Source: an uncultured Alphaproteobacteria bacterium (GTDB taxonomy: Bacteria; Pseudomonadota; Alphaproteobacteria; Rs-D84). From it: a stretch of DNA of 36,128 nucleotides. Made by a program: the position numbers and the translations under genes. The stretch is from assembly GCA_944389645.1 (NCBI GenBank), contig CALXMZ010000018.1:1-36128 (forward strand). The letters are read 5' to 3'. The notes beneath the pieces were generated by a model that saw only the letters and a program-made list of their open reading frames with translations, was not told where the DNA came from and ran no database searches. Shown here piece by piece: positions 7,220 to 15,887 of this stretch (positions are counted from its first letter, which is position 1; the number at the start of each line of letters is the position of its first letter).

Positions 7220-8239
7220 ATGTCAGATTTATTTTATAAATTGTTAATTCTTCGTACACCTGGTATCGGACCAGCTAAGTATTCTTCTTTAATAAGAAAG
7301 TTTGGAACGCCAGAAGAAGTTGTTAAGTTTTTAAATTGTGATGCTATTAAAGAAAGAGTCAGTTATGAAATGGAATTTGCAGCTAAAAATGATATTAGTT
7401 ATATTTGTGAAGAAGATGAGTTTTATCCTTTAAAATTGAAAGAAATGAGGAATCATCCGCCTGTTATATCTGTTCGCGGAAATTTGAATACGTTAAGGAA
7501 ACCAATTATAAGTATTGTTGGAACTCGTCATGCGACAGTTGCGGGAATGTCGTTGGTATCAGAAATTGCTACTGCTTTCGCAGAAAATGGTTATGCAGTT
7601 GCATCTGGAATGGCAATAGGAACAGATACTGCTGCTCATTATGGAGCATTAAAATCGACTGGCGATTCGCAAACTATAGCTGTTGTCGCGGGGGGGGTAG
7701 ATTATATTTGGCCGTATGAAAACGAATCGTTGTATTGGAAGATCATAAATAATGGGGCCGTCATAAGTGAAATGCCAGTTGGTTTTAAACCGGTCGCAAT
7801 GAATTTCGTTCAAAGAAATAAATTAGTTGCGGCTTTGTGTGAAAATTTAATATTGGGTGAAGCTGATCTGAAATCTGGAAGTATGGTAACTGCTCGATTC
7901 GCAATAGAGTATGGACGTAATGTTTTTGCGATACCTTCTCATCCTTCTGATCCAAGATCAGAAGGACCTAATTCTTTAATAAAAGAAGGTTATGCCAAAT
8001 TATGTTCTGGAGTTAACGATTTTTTTAAGAATGAAAAATATTTACCCAATAATAAAATTTCTTTATTAAAAAATGAAAAGGAAAATTATTTATTAGATGT
8101 CTTAGGAACGAATCCTGTATCAGAATCTGTATTGGCAGACGTTGTCCAAAAAGATATTTCGGAAATTAAACAAGATTTGGTGATCTTGGAATTGCAGGGT
8201 TTAGTAAAAAAAGTAGATGGTGGTTATATAAGAGTTTAG
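7220..8239 (+). CDS. dprA: DprA, DNA-processing protein for transformation
   Basis: DprA loads RecA onto incoming single-stranded DNA in natural transformation. The 339-residue protein has an N-terminal HhH-like region (TPGIGPAKYSSLI), the DprA Rossmann fold (VGTRHATVAGMSLV, ASGMAIGTDTAAHYGAL, VVAGGVDYIWPYEN, FVQRNKLVAALCENLILGEA, SGSMVTARFAIEYGRNVFAIP) and a C-terminal winged helix (about 285-339, PVSESVLADVV). Length and order are standard for the alphaproteobacterial type. It lies alone before dnaA. A type IVb-like pilin and a secretin pair lie elsewhere in the window, but no ComEC or ComM is seen, so competence cannot be claimed from this window. Confidence 0.93.
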   Translation: MSDLFYKLLILRTPGIGPAKYSSLIRKFGTPEEVVKFLNCDAIKERVSYEMEFAAKNDISYICEEDEFYPLKLKEMRNHPPVISVRGNLNTLRKPIISIVGTRHATVAGMSLVSEIATAFAENGYAVASGMAIGTDTAAHYGALKSTGDSQTIAVVAGGVDYIWPYENESLYWKIINNGAVISEMPVGFKPVAMNFVQRNKLVAALCENLILGEADLKSGSMVTARFAIEYGRNVFAIPSHPSDPRSEGPNSLIKEGYAKLCSGVNDFFKNEKYLPNNKISLLKNEKENYLLDVLGTNPVSESVLADVVQKDISEIKQDLVILELQGLVKKVDGGYIRV

Positions 8240-8553
8240 AAAAAAATATGTCTATACAGTGTATATACAAGGCGCAGAAATTTGGGAAAAAAACGAATCG
8301 TTGTCAAAAAATAAATGTTGAAAAATTTGTTAACAATTAGTTGCAAACGAAAATTAATTTTATAACTTATTGGACGTATTCAAAACGATTGGGAGTGACC
8401 TCAATCATTAAAGCGAGAGAGTGGTAGAAAAGTAAGCGAATAAAAAATTAAATTATTATTTGGATAAGTAATAATTTGATTTTTATGGCAGGGTGTTTTT
8501 TATACTCTTTAGCAGGCAGGAAACTCTTTTAAGGAAGGAAAAGGAGAAACGAC
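8240..8553 (+). other. 314-nt non-coding leader upstream of dnaA
   Basis: This gene-free stretch holds a perfect hyphenated palindrome TATACAGTGTATA (8253-8265), a perfect TTGTTAACAA palindrome (8327-8336), one GANTC site (8295-8299) and an AT-rich inverted repeat with a DnaA-box-like loop. A GGAAGGAAAAGGAGA purine tract immediately before the ATG is the ribosome-binding site. I find no convincing -35/-10 pair, so the dnaA promoter is not placed. It could be a regulatory region or part of an origin; the single DnaA-box-like sequence is too little to call oriC. Confidence 0.55.
8442..8485. repeat. AT-rich inverted repeat with a DnaA-box-like loop
   Basis: The arms 8442-8458 and 8469-8485 pair at 15 of 16 positions inward of the outermost base, and the one exception would be a G-U pair in RNA. 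The 10-nt loop and the adjoining bases include TTTGGATAA (8459-8467). Its complement TTATCCAAA matches the DnaA box TTATCCACA at eight of nine positions. There is no G/C in the stem core, so it is a poor terminator. Confidence 0.6.
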
Positions 8554-9840
8554 ATGCAAGTAGCGGCGAAAAAAATGATGACTGACTTGGAACAAATCAA
8601 GGGGGCCATAGCCGCAAAAATGGATGTCGCAAGTTATTCTTCTTGGATAGCACCTTTACAATTTGAAATTTGTAATGATAATCTTTTACTTGTTGCTCCA
8701 AATCAGTTTTCTGCAGATTTTATAGGTAGTGTGCACATAAACGTTTTAACTTCTGTTGCGCAAGATTTTGGATTAAATGTAAAAATTTGTGTTCGGAGTG
8801 CAAATGCTTCTGCGTCTGTAGCTAATGATAATAATTTTCAAACTTATACTCCTGTAAATGTAGATAAAGTAGAAAATCTTATGAAAAATGAAGCGTTTGA
8901 TAATTTTATTTCATGTGAAGAAAATTCTTTTGTATTATCTGCATGTAAAAAATTAGCTGCAGGAAAAGTTTCTTTTTCTCCGTTATTTATTTATGGGGCT
9001 GCTGGTTGTGGAAAATCATTATTAGTAAATTGTATCGAAAATTCTTCGAATGGGCGCACAATAAAAATGTCTGGTGGTCAATTTGTATCAGAATTTGCAC
9101 GTAGTTTACATAATAAATCAATATTTGCTTTTAAAGATTTCTGTCGTAATTGTGATACTTTTATTTTGGATGATGTTCAAATGTTGGTTGGTAAACATGC
9201 AACGTGTGAAGAGTTCATTCAATTATTAATAGATTTAAAATCTGAAGGTAAAAATATAGTTATTACAGCAAATGTGGCCCCCAATAATTTGTCTGGGTTC
9301 GATCGTCGCATGCAGTCTTTGTTAGCATCTGGTTTGGTTGCTGATATGGTATCTCCTAATTTGAATGTAAAACGTTTAATGTTAACTCGTGCAGGGGTTT
9401 CTTCTGATGTTGCTTCTGTAATCGCAACGCGTGTCGTGGGTGACGGTCATTTAATATGTGGTATAGCAACAAAAATCAAAACATATTCTGAACTGATGGG
9501 TGAAACAGTTACATTAGAAATCGCGCAACGTTTGTTGGCAGATACTTTGCAGAAATCAAAAACGCCGGTTTCAATGGTAAAATCAATGTGTGAAAAGTTA
9601 GGGGTATCATATGATGCCGTTAGTGGTAAAGGGCGTAGTCGTGCGGTTGTTTTGGCGCGTCAGATTATTATGGTTGTTTTGAAAAATGTGACGAATATGT
9701 CTTTGTCAGAAATAGGCTGTGTATGTGGTGATCGTGATCATGCGACGGTATTATATGCAATATCTCAGATTGAAAAATTAAAAGAAACAGATTTAGTTCT
9801 GGCAGCACAAATAAACCAACTGATAGAAGAATATAAATAA
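8554..9840 (+). CDS. dnaA: DnaA, replication initiator, with divergent AAA+ switch motifs
   Basis: DnaA binds oriC and opens it in an ATP-dependent way. The 428-residue protein keeps the domain order: domain I (SYSSWIAPLQFEI, about residues 27-90), a linker, AAA+ domain III, and DNA-binding domain IV. Walker A is GAAGCGKS (148-155) and Walker B has Asp206-Asp207. Domain IV has the signature CGDRDHATVL (391-400), the counterpart of GGRDHTTVL. In contrast, the box VII arginine finger (E. coli Arg285 in SRFGWGL) aligns with Leu256 in SLLASGL. Sensor II Arg334 aligns with His299 (GDGHLICG). Both residues are key to the ATP-DnaA switch, so regulation may differ. It is far from dnaN, unlike the classic dnaA-dnaN order. 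Confidence 0.9.
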   Translation: MQVAAKKMMTDLEQIKGAIAAKMDVASYSSWIAPLQFEICNDNLLLVAPNQFSADFIGSVHINVLTSVAQDFGLNVKICVRSANASASVANDNNFQTYTPVNVDKVENLMKNEAFDNFISCEENSFVLSACKKLAAGKVSFSPLFIYGAAGCGKSLLVNCIENSSNGRTIKMSGGQFVSEFARSLHNKSIFAFKDFCRNCDTFILDDVQMLVGKHATCEEFIQLLIDLKSEGKNIVITANVAPNNLSGFDRRMQSLLASGLVADMVSPNLNVKRLMLTRAGVSSDVASVIATRVVGDGHLICGIATKIKTYSELMGETVTLEIAQRLLADTLQKSKTPVSMVKSMCEKLGVSYDAVSGKGRSRAVVLARQIIMVVLKNVTNMSLSEIGCVCGDRDHATVLYAISQIEKLKETDLVLAAQINQLIEEYK

Positions 9841-9860
9841 TCAAATTTGTTAAATTGTTA

Positions 9861-9889
9861 TTGGCTTATTAAACGTATTATGATATAAT
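9861..9889 (+). promoter_or_regulatory. Promoter of the Cys-rich secreted protein
   Basis: TTGGCT and TATAAT are 17 nt apart, and the -10 has a TGA extension. The ATG follows 45 nt later behind a GGGGGAG ribosome-binding site. Confidence 0.7.
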
Positions 9890-9933
9890 TTATAAAAAAT
9901 ATTTCTAAGTTAATTTTACCAGATGGGGGAGAA

Positions 9934-11292
9934 ATGAAAAAATTAGTAGTATTCGGCGGTTTTATTTTAAATGTTTTTTTGGCGTTGACACCTAATTCTG
10001 GTTGGGCAGGTTGTAATTCTCCTGTAACATTAGGATTTGATGGGAATCAAGAACCTACAGATGATGAGTTTTTATATGAAAATGAAAAAGAATTCGCTCT
10101 TACTCAAAGTGGGTTTATAAACAGTGGAAAACAGAATTCTGGTGATGGTAGAGGTTATGAGTGCGATGAGTTTAATAGTCCGAGTTGTGCTATTGACGAT
10201 GAGATAGAAATGCCTATAGGTCATGTTTTTAAAGGTGAAGTGATACAAAAAAAACGTAGGTATAAGTGTGTAGTTGGACTTTTCGGTGATGATAAATGGG
10301 AAATCGTAGATGATGGCTTTTGTTCAACAAAAGCTTTTGGAGATATAGCTGTAGGATCTTGTGTTGAAGAAGGAAGTAATTGTAAAAATCTTACAGACAT
10401 TGATTGCAGTGGTTATAACAAGACAGATAGTAATGGTACTATTTTTTATGGTATTTGTTTAGATGGTCCTAAGTTTATTTGTAAAGCGGTTGAATGTAAA
10501 GACGGTTTTTTTGCAAATGATGATGGTATTTGTGTCCCCAAACAACAAAATAATGATAATGAAAAAGATGATAACGATGATGGTAACGGGGATGATGACG
10601 GAAATTCTAATTATTCATGCCTTCAGCGTTGCATAAATTTAACAGGCAGTCAGAAAGCTGAATGTGCTGCTTGTTGTGTCGTGCCCGCTTCGTTGGCAAA
10701 ATGGGAAAATGGGGTATGTAAGTGTCAACAAAATCCAAATCAGAAATTTAATATCTCAGAATTAAAGTGTGAGGATGTTGTTGCGCAACCTGAGATAAAT
10801 GATCCGAATGCATGCGATCCTGAACAATTGGCTCAAATAATGCAATGGAAAATAAAATATTCTTCTAATGCAGAAATTTCTACTTTAATTGACGTTGTAA
10901 TTCAATATTGTAACGGAAACTCAAAAAATAAAGAAGTATTTAATGCTTATTTCTTGAATATTCAGATCACAATAAATGAGCTTGAAGAAGGTAAAAAGGT
11001 TTCTTCGGAAATGAATGCATCTAAAACCAAAATAAGTGCTGCTGTTGAAGAAATGGATACTATTTCTGCTGGTTTTGATGATAGCGTCTGGAAAAATGAG
11101 GAAGGAAAATTTAATACTTCTAGACTTATATCTGATTCTGTAGCAGGAGTCGTTTTAGGTACTGCAGGAGGACTAATCACAAGTAGCGTATTAAAGAAAA
11201 ATCAAGTAGAAGATGGTTTCGAGAATATTCAATGCACAATCGGGGGGCAAGTTGTTGCAGGTTGGGGAGATCAGTTCGTGGTTGGAAGATAA
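9934..11292 (+). CDS. Cys-rich secreted protein with Asp/Asn linker, function unknown
   Basis: A 452-residue exported protein (signal peptide ending NSGWA before GCNSP). The N-terminal two thirds contain many Cys in small repeats such as CKAVECKDGFFANDDGIC and CAACCVVP, which suggests disulfide-stabilised domains in the periplasm or outside. They are split by an acidic low-complexity linker (DDNDDGNGDDDGNSN, about residue 213). A helical segment follows, then a C-terminal module with a glycine-rich hydrophobic stretch (SVAGVVLGTAGGLITSSVL, about residues 395-413) and a closing IQCTIGGQVVAGWGDQFVVG. I do not recognise a named family; similar tails occur in surface proteins of gut alphaproteobacteria. 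It is a single-gene transcript with its own promoter and terminator. Confidence 0.7.
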   Translation: MKKLVVFGGFILNVFLALTPNSGWAGCNSPVTLGFDGNQEPTDDEFLYENEKEFALTQSGFINSGKQNSGDGRGYECDEFNSPSCAIDDEIEMPIGHVFKGEVIQKKRRYKCVVGLFGDDKWEIVDDGFCSTKAFGDIAVGSCVEEGSNCKNLTDIDCSGYNKTDSNGTIFYGICLDGPKFICKAVECKDGFFANDDGICVPKQQNNDNEKDDNDDGNGDDDGNSNYSCLQRCINLTGSQKAECAACCVVPASLAKWENGVCKCQQNPNQKFNISELKCEDVVAQPEINDPNACDPEQLAQIMQWKIKYSSNAEISTLIDVVIQYCNGNSKNKEVFNAYFLNIQITINELEEGKKVSSEMNASKTKISAAVEEMDTISAGFDDSVWKNEEGKFNTSRLISDSVAGVVLGTAGGLITSSVLKKNQVEDGFENIQCTIGGQVVAGWGDQFVVGR

Positions 11293-11302
11293 TGTTAAGA
11301 AT

Positions 11303-11329
11303 AAAAAACTGGGTAAAACCCAGTTTTTT
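11303..11329 (+). terminator. Intrinsic terminator after the Cys-rich secreted gene
   Basis: A 12-bp stem (AAAAAACTGGGT with ACCCAGTTTTTT) closes on AAA and ends in six T. The A run on the left arm lets it also serve the convergent minus-strand gene, whose stop it touches. Confidence 0.85.
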
Positions 11330-11765
11330 AATGCTCTTTTTCTAGGATTTTACGTATATATTTTTCTCTTATCCTCATCTGACGATGATAATCTTGACGC
11401 GTCTGATGATTTAAGCGTTTTATACAATCGTTTAAGTCGCCACAACACATAACCTCATTTGTGGGAAATACTAGTATAATAGGTTCGTTAGTCGTTTTAT
11501 CCAAATATGCAATGATTGTGCTTGCTAGCCTTTCTCCCATAATAGGTTTTAATGTCTTGAAATTTTTTGCCATATTTGCCGCAGCAGGATTCGGAAAATT
11601 TTTGCTACGTAACCAACCTGTTCCCTGTTCTAATGTTTTGCCATTTATTTCTACAATTGCAAGCGGAGTGTTTCGGCATAACTCGAATACAGAATAACCG
11701 CCCAAAACAGATTGTTGAACTATATATGTGTTTTTCTTTTTTTTGTCGGTTTCATATTTTACCAT
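11328..11765 (-). CDS. Hypothetical cytoplasmic protein next to parE
   Basis: A protein of about 145 residues (MVKYETDKKKKNTYIV...) with a mixed alpha/beta pattern and a very basic C-terminal helix (RQDYHRQMRIREKYIRKILEKEH). No family is recognised. Two starts are possible. An ATG at 11861 would add 32 residues, but a promoter-like TTGACG-N16-TATATT sits inside that extension. I therefore prefer the ATG at 11765, about 20 nt after the expected transcript start. Neither start has a clear ribosome-binding site, so the choice is uncertain. It lies downstream of parE on the same strand, with an 84-180 nt gap depending on the start. Confidence 0.55.
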   Translation of the reverse strand: MVKYETDKKKKNTYIVQQSVLGGYSVFELCRNTPLAIVEINGKTLEQGTGWLRSKNFPNPAAANMAKNFKTLKPIMGERLASTIIAYLDKTTNEPIILVFPTNEVMCCGDLNDCIKRLNHQTRQDYHRQMRIREKYIRKILEKEH

Positions 11766-11791
11766 CCATTTATTAATAAATTTACATAAAT

Positions 11792-11819
11792 AATATATAC
11801 CAAAAACAAATTTCGTCAA
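11792..11819 (-). promoter_or_regulatory. Promoter-like sequence for the hypothetical gene below parE
   Basis: The minus strand reads TTGACG (11814-11819), a 16-nt spacer, then TATATT (11792-11797). The preferred start codon is 27 nt beyond the -10. Confidence 0.45.
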
Positions 11820-11944
11820 GAATATTTGCCTTTGGAAAGTTAGGGGTAAAGATTTTGCCATGTTTTTAGCGGTTTGTACAGACAGAATAATTTCCGTGTG
11901 TTTTTTGCTGATTTCTTTACCGTAGTGTTTGAAAGAATATTCTG

Positions 11945-13924
11945 TTATACGAATAAATCTTTTACAAATTGGGCATGTTCTGTTATAAATTTAAATCTAA
12001 ATTCCGGTTTCTTTCCCATCAATTCAGAAACTATCGTTCTCGTTTTTTCTGTATCTTCTGAACCTTCATCTGTTTTGGGTGGTAATTCTATACGTATTAA
12101 CCGGCGAGTTTTTGGTGACATTGTCGTTTCTTTTAATTGATTCGGCATCATCTCTCCAAGACCTTTGAAGCGCGATATTTCTATTTTTTTATTTTTATAT
12201 TTATTGGATTTTAATTCTTCAAGTTCTTCATCTGTATCAACATAAATTGATTCTGTACCGCACGTCAATTTATAAAGCGGTGGACATGATAAATACAGGT
12301 GACCGCCATAAATTAACTGTGGCATGTGTTGATAAAAGAACGCCATTAATAGAGATGCTATATGACTTCCATCAACATCCGCATCAGTCATTACTATTAT
12401 TTTTTCATATCTTAGTTTATTTTCATCCCAATCTTTTGCTGTTCCTGCACCGATTATGTCAATTAATTCATTTAATTCTTTATTCGCACCAAAACGTTCA
12501 TCAGAATTAGATATAACATTTAATACTTTACCACGAAGTGGCATAATTGCTTGAGTTGCACGATCTCGTGCTTGTTTGGCGGTTCCACCTGCAGATTCTC
12601 CCTCTACAATAAATAATTCTGTCCCTTCAATACCGTGTTTTGAACAATCTGCTAATTTCGAAGGCATCCTGATGCGTTTAGTAGGCGTTTTCCTAGCAAT
12701 ATCTTTTACTTGTTTTGTTTTTATCCTTGCGTTCGCAAGATTTATAACGAATTCCAATAATGCGTTTGCCGTTTTGGGATCTGCTGCTAAAAATATATCC
12801 CATGGATCTCGTAACGCGTTTTCTGTATATCTTGCTATTTCTGGATTAGATAATTTTTCTTTGGTCTGACCTAAGAATTGAGGCGTTTTATAAAATACAG
12901 AAACTATCGCTGCAACAGAGTCAAATACATCTTCGCCTATTATTGTTGAAGCTGCTTTATTATTTACTTTTTCTCCGTATGATTTTATGCCCTTGGTTAT
13001 CGCCGATTTAAATCCTGCTTCATGCGTTCCACCATCTATTGTTGCAATTGTATTACAGTACGAAGAAAAGAAACCGTCATCAGATGCTGCACCATTTTCA
13101 TCTGTTAAGAATGTTAACGCCCATTCAACGCGACCGATATCATCTGGAAAGTCTACGCTACCACTAAATATTTTCGGTAAAATACGTGGTTTGTCTTTCG
13201 TTTTTTCTTCTAAGAAGTCGGCAACACCGTTCGGATAATAAAATATGGTATCTGACGGTATATTCATATCTTCCGTTAACAAACTTGGATTACAGTGCCA
13301 TTCAATACGTACACCTTTGGATAAAAATGATTTAGCGCGAGCCATACGATAAATCTTTACCGGTTTAAATACCGCGTTAGTACCGAATATTTCATCATCT
13401 AATGTAAACCTAATTTTTGTACCATGGTTTTTTGTTGGTTCACCACGCGTCATTGAACTTGTCGGTTTCCCACGTGAAAATGATTGATTCCATTCATAAC
13501 CATCCCGATATATCGTGACATGCATTTCTGACGTTAGTGCATTTACAACAGCACTACCAACACCATGTAAGCCACCGCTTGTTTTATATACATTATTATT
13601 AAATTTGCCACCAGAATGAAGCGTCGTTAATATTACTTCAAGTGCAGATTTCCCTGGATACTTTGGATGTTCGTCAACAGGTATGCCACGACCGTCATCT
13701 GTAATTTCAATTGTCTTTGCGTCTATTAAATTAACTATGATTTTTTTTGCAAAACCTGCAACTGCTTCGTCAATCGAATTATCCATAATTTCAATGGGAA
13801 GGTGATGCCATGCCTTTTCGTCTGTACCACCAATATACATACCTGGTCTTAAACGAACAGGTTCTAAACCTTCTAATACTTGAATGTCCGATGCATCGTA
13901 AGAATGTATATTTTTTTCCGTCAT
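11945..13924 (-). CDS. parE: ParE, topoisomerase IV subunit B
   Basis: ParE is the ATPase subunit of topoisomerase IV, which decatenates daughter chromosomes. The 659-residue protein has the GHKL ATPase (EIMDNSIDEA, DDGRGIPV, GGLHGVGSAVVNAL), the transducer domain, and the TOPRIM domain (EGESAGGTAKQARDR, MTDADVDGSHI). The C-terminal block ISRFKGLGEMMPNQL is present. Its length, the LEPVRLRPGMYIGGTDEKAWHHL start and the PTKRIRMPSKLADCS junction favour ParE over GyrB, which is usually about 800 residues in alphaproteobacteria. parC is not in the window. No clear ribosome-binding site precedes the ATG. Confidence 0.93.
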   Translation of the reverse strand: MTEKNIHSYDASDIQVLEGLEPVRLRPGMYIGGTDEKAWHHLPIEIMDNSIDEAVAGFAKKIIVNLIDAKTIEITDDGRGIPVDEHPKYPGKSALEVILTTLHSGGKFNNNVYKTSGGLHGVGSAVVNALTSEMHVTIYRDGYEWNQSFSRGKPTSSMTRGEPTKNHGTKIRFTLDDEIFGTNAVFKPVKIYRMARAKSFLSKGVRIEWHCNPSLLTEDMNIPSDTIFYYPNGVADFLEEKTKDKPRILPKIFSGSVDFPDDIGRVEWALTFLTDENGAASDDGFFSSYCNTIATIDGGTHEAGFKSAITKGIKSYGEKVNNKAASTIIGEDVFDSVAAIVSVFYKTPQFLGQTKEKLSNPEIARYTENALRDPWDIFLAADPKTANALLEFVINLANARIKTKQVKDIARKTPTKRIRMPSKLADCSKHGIEGTELFIVEGESAGGTAKQARDRATQAIMPLRGKVLNVISNSDERFGANKELNELIDIIGAGTAKDWDENKLRYEKIIVMTDADVDGSHIASLLMAFFYQHMPQLIYGGHLYLSCPPLYKLTCGTESIYVDTDEELEELKSNKYKNKKIEISRFKGLGEMMPNQLKETTMSPKTRRLIRIELPPKTDEGSEDTEKTRTIVSELMGKKPEFRFKFITEHAQFVKDLFV

Positions 13925-14020
13925 AATGTACTTATTATTATAACATTATTTAATTTCTTGCAAGTGAAAGAATTCTTTTCGCGTTAGTTTATATTTATTC
14001 GTTAAAAGTTTTTAATGGGC

Positions 14021-14048
14021 TTGATTTTTTTTATAAAGAACTTATATA
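14021..14048 (+). promoter_or_regulatory. Probable dnaJ promoter
   Basis: TTGATT and TATATA are 16 nt apart, with the start codon 31 nt downstream. I see no heat-shock (sigma-32) -10 of the CCCCAT type. Confidence 0.4.
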
Positions 14049-14078
14049 TTTAACAAATAACTATGCAGGCATAATAAA

Positions 14079-15209
14079 ATGAATAAAAATCCATATGAAG
14101 TTCTCGGTGTTGCGCGTGACGCATCTGACGCAGATATAAAAAAAGCGTATCATAAATTAGTTTTAAAATATCATCCGGATAAAAATCCAGGAAATAAGGA
14201 AGCCGAGGAAAAATTTAAAGAAGTAAACAATGCTTTTGACATTTTGAAAGACCCACAGAAACGTGCTGCTTATGATAGGTTTGGTGATGCGGCTTTTGCA
14301 GGTGGAAACGCGTCTGGTGCAAATCCTTTCGGTGCAGGCGGGAACCCCTTTGGTAATGGGGCTTTTCATTTTAATATGGGGGGCGGTGCCGGTATGGAAG
14401 ATATTCTGCGTGAGGCTATGCGCGGTTTTGGTTTTGACGGTTTCGGTAGTGCTTCTCGTACAGAAAATAGACGTGCAGGGAGAGACCTGTTAGATGAGGT
14501 CGTTATAGATTTAAAAGATGCCTTTTTCGGTAAGACTCATACAGTAAAGTTTTCTAGCGATGTTCAATGTGATAAGTGTCATGGTTTCGGAACGGCTGAT
14601 GGGAAACAAGCTCCTATTTGTTCAAGGTGCGGTGGGACAGGTTATGTTCAAAGTAGTCGCGGTTTTTTTGCTATGGAAACACCTTGCCCAGAATGTAACG
14701 GTTTAGGGCATAAAATAGAGAAAAAGTGTTCTCAGTGTGACGGTGCAGGAACAGTTAGGAAAAGTCGTACTTTAGAAGTTAATATACCAGCAGGTATAGA
14801 AGATGGTACAAGATTACGTTTGGCCGGACAGGGAGAGGCAGGACAGAATGGTGCTCCTGCAGGAGATTTTTATATAGATGTTCATATTAAACCTGATAAA
14901 AAATTTGAGCGTGATGGTAATGATTTAATTATGAAATGTGATGTACCTTTTTCTACGCTCGTTTTGGGTGGTGAAATCGAGATAGAAACTATTGACGATA
15001 AAAAATTATCTGTGAAGGTTCCTGCAGGGACTCAAATCGGTGAAAAATTAAGAGTTCGTGGTCACGGTATGCCAGGAAGACGTATAGGATCTTTCGGGGA
15101 TTTGTATGTTGTTATAACCATGACGGTTCCTACTAAACTAACAGAAAAGCAAAAAAAGCTATTAAACGAATTTGCTGGTACAAAATCAGAGAAAAAGGGT
15201 TGGTTTTAA
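14079..15209 (+). CDS. dnaJ: DnaJ, Hsp40 co-chaperone
   Basis: DnaJ delivers unfolded proteins to DnaK and stimulates its ATPase. The 376-residue protein has the J domain with the HPD triad (His32-Asp34), a Gly/Phe-rich linker (about 72-120, [19 protein letters not shown]), and the four CxxCxGxG zinc repeats from Cys164 to about residue 224 ([32 protein letters not shown]). Two C-terminal substrate-binding domains follow. The length is typical of a full type I DnaJ. dnaK and grpE are not adjacent: upstream is divergent parE and downstream, convergent, is pgsA. Confidence 0.97.
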   Translation: MNKNPYEVLGVARDASDADIKKAYHKLVLKYHPDKNPGNKEAEEKFKEVNNAFDILKDPQKRAAYDRFGDAAFAGGNASGANPFGAGGNPFGNGAFHFNMGGGAGMEDILREAMRGFGFDGFGSASRTENRRAGRDLLDEVVIDLKDAFFGKTHTVKFSSDVQCDKCHGFGTADGKQAPICSRCGGTGYVQSSRGFFAMETPCPECNGLGHKIEKKCSQCDGAGTVRKSRTLEVNIPAGIEDGTRLRLAGQGEAGQNGAPAGDFYIDVHIKPDKKFERDGNDLIMKCDVPFSTLVLGGEIEIETIDDKKLSVKVPAGTQIGEKLRVRGHGMPGRRIGSFGDLYVVITMTVPTKLTEKQKKLLNEFAGTKSEKKGWF

Positions 15210-15217
15210 AAATAATA

Positions 15218-15243
15218 AAAAAACCGGCATATGCCGGTTTTTT
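15218..15243. terminator. Terminator between dnaJ and pgsA
   Basis: A perfect palindrome, six A then CCGGCAT/ATGCCGG then six T, makes an 11-bp stem on an ATAT loop. Its symmetry allows use by dnaJ and by the convergent pgsA, whose stop codon it reaches. Confidence 0.85.
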
Positions 15244-15844
15244 ATTTTTTTATTTGTTTTAATTTTTTTGCAAATGTGAATGTATATTGGGTCGCAGACC
15301 ACATAGATGCTATTAATGATAACCACATACCCCATATACCAATTTGTGGTAAAACATAAATTAAGAACATCATTGTTTGACCATTTGTGTCGGAAGTAAT
15401 CATTGTGCCTATGGCAAATAATAAAAAGAAAGCACCTATTGTTATCATTTGTAATGTCGTTTTTATTTTCCCCATTGAAAAACGAGCTTTTGGAACTGGC
15501 ATTTCAATTTTCTGCGTACCCAAGAATTCACGTAAACCGCTTATATACAGTTCTCTGGCTATCATTAATATGACAGGAATAACTATAAACCAAACGGGCA
15601 TCATGATTATTAGCATTAAAAAACTGTTTACAACTAATAATTTATCACCGATGTGATCCATAACCCCACCGATCTTCGTGCATACATTATATTTTTTTGC
15701 TAGGTAACCGTCAAACCAGTCTGATAATGCCGCTAATACATATAATATAAAAGTCGTCCAATACAAACCAAACATTAAGGTTGGTATTATCGCAAACGCC
15801 GAAACGATTCTGAAAGCTGATAAAAAGTTTACAAAAAATTTCAT
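15242..15844 (-). CDS. pgsA: PgsA, phosphatidylglycerophosphate synthase
   Basis: PgsA joins CDP-diacylglycerol and glycerol-3-phosphate in the inner membrane, leading to phosphatidylglycerol. The 200-residue protein has the CDP-alcohol phosphotransferase signature as DWFDGYLAKKYNVCTKIGG followed by MDHIGDK. The metal-binding aspartates are all present. The usual DGxxAR reads DGYLAK, a conservative Arg-to-Lys change. Four to six membrane helices and the length match the family. AGGAG precedes the ATG by about 6 nt. uvrC, on the same strand, ends 43 nt upstream. A homologue using another alcohol, such as cardiolipin or phosphatidylserine synthase, is less likely. Confidence 0.87.
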   Translation of the reverse strand: MKFFVNFLSAFRIVSAFAIIPTLMFGLYWTTFILYVLAALSDWFDGYLAKKYNVCTKIGGVMDHIGDKLLVVNSFLMLIIMMPVWFIVIPVILMIARELYISGLREFLGTQKIEMPVPKARFSMGKIKTTLQMITIGAFFLLFAIGTMITSDTNGQTMMFLIYVLPQIGIWGMWLSLIASMWSATQYTFTFAKKLKQIKK

Positions 15845-15887
15845 ATTAATTCTCCTTGTTTTTCTGTAATATTTAACATTATATCAT

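Noticed and set aside
8248-8340. A 30-codon open frame (MSIQCIYKAQKFGKKTNRCQ...) in the dnaA leader
   Set aside because: No ribosome-binding site, composition of random AT-rich DNA, and it runs over two palindromes that look regulatory.
11461-11776. Open frames on plus opposite the hypothetical gene below parE
   Set aside because: They are overlapping mirror frames of the minus-strand gene and lack starts with ribosome-binding sites.
11945-13924. Calling the type II topoisomerase subunit GyrB
   Set aside because: Length (659) and the PSKLADCS junction fit ParE; GyrB of this group is longer, with an insert near the C-terminus.
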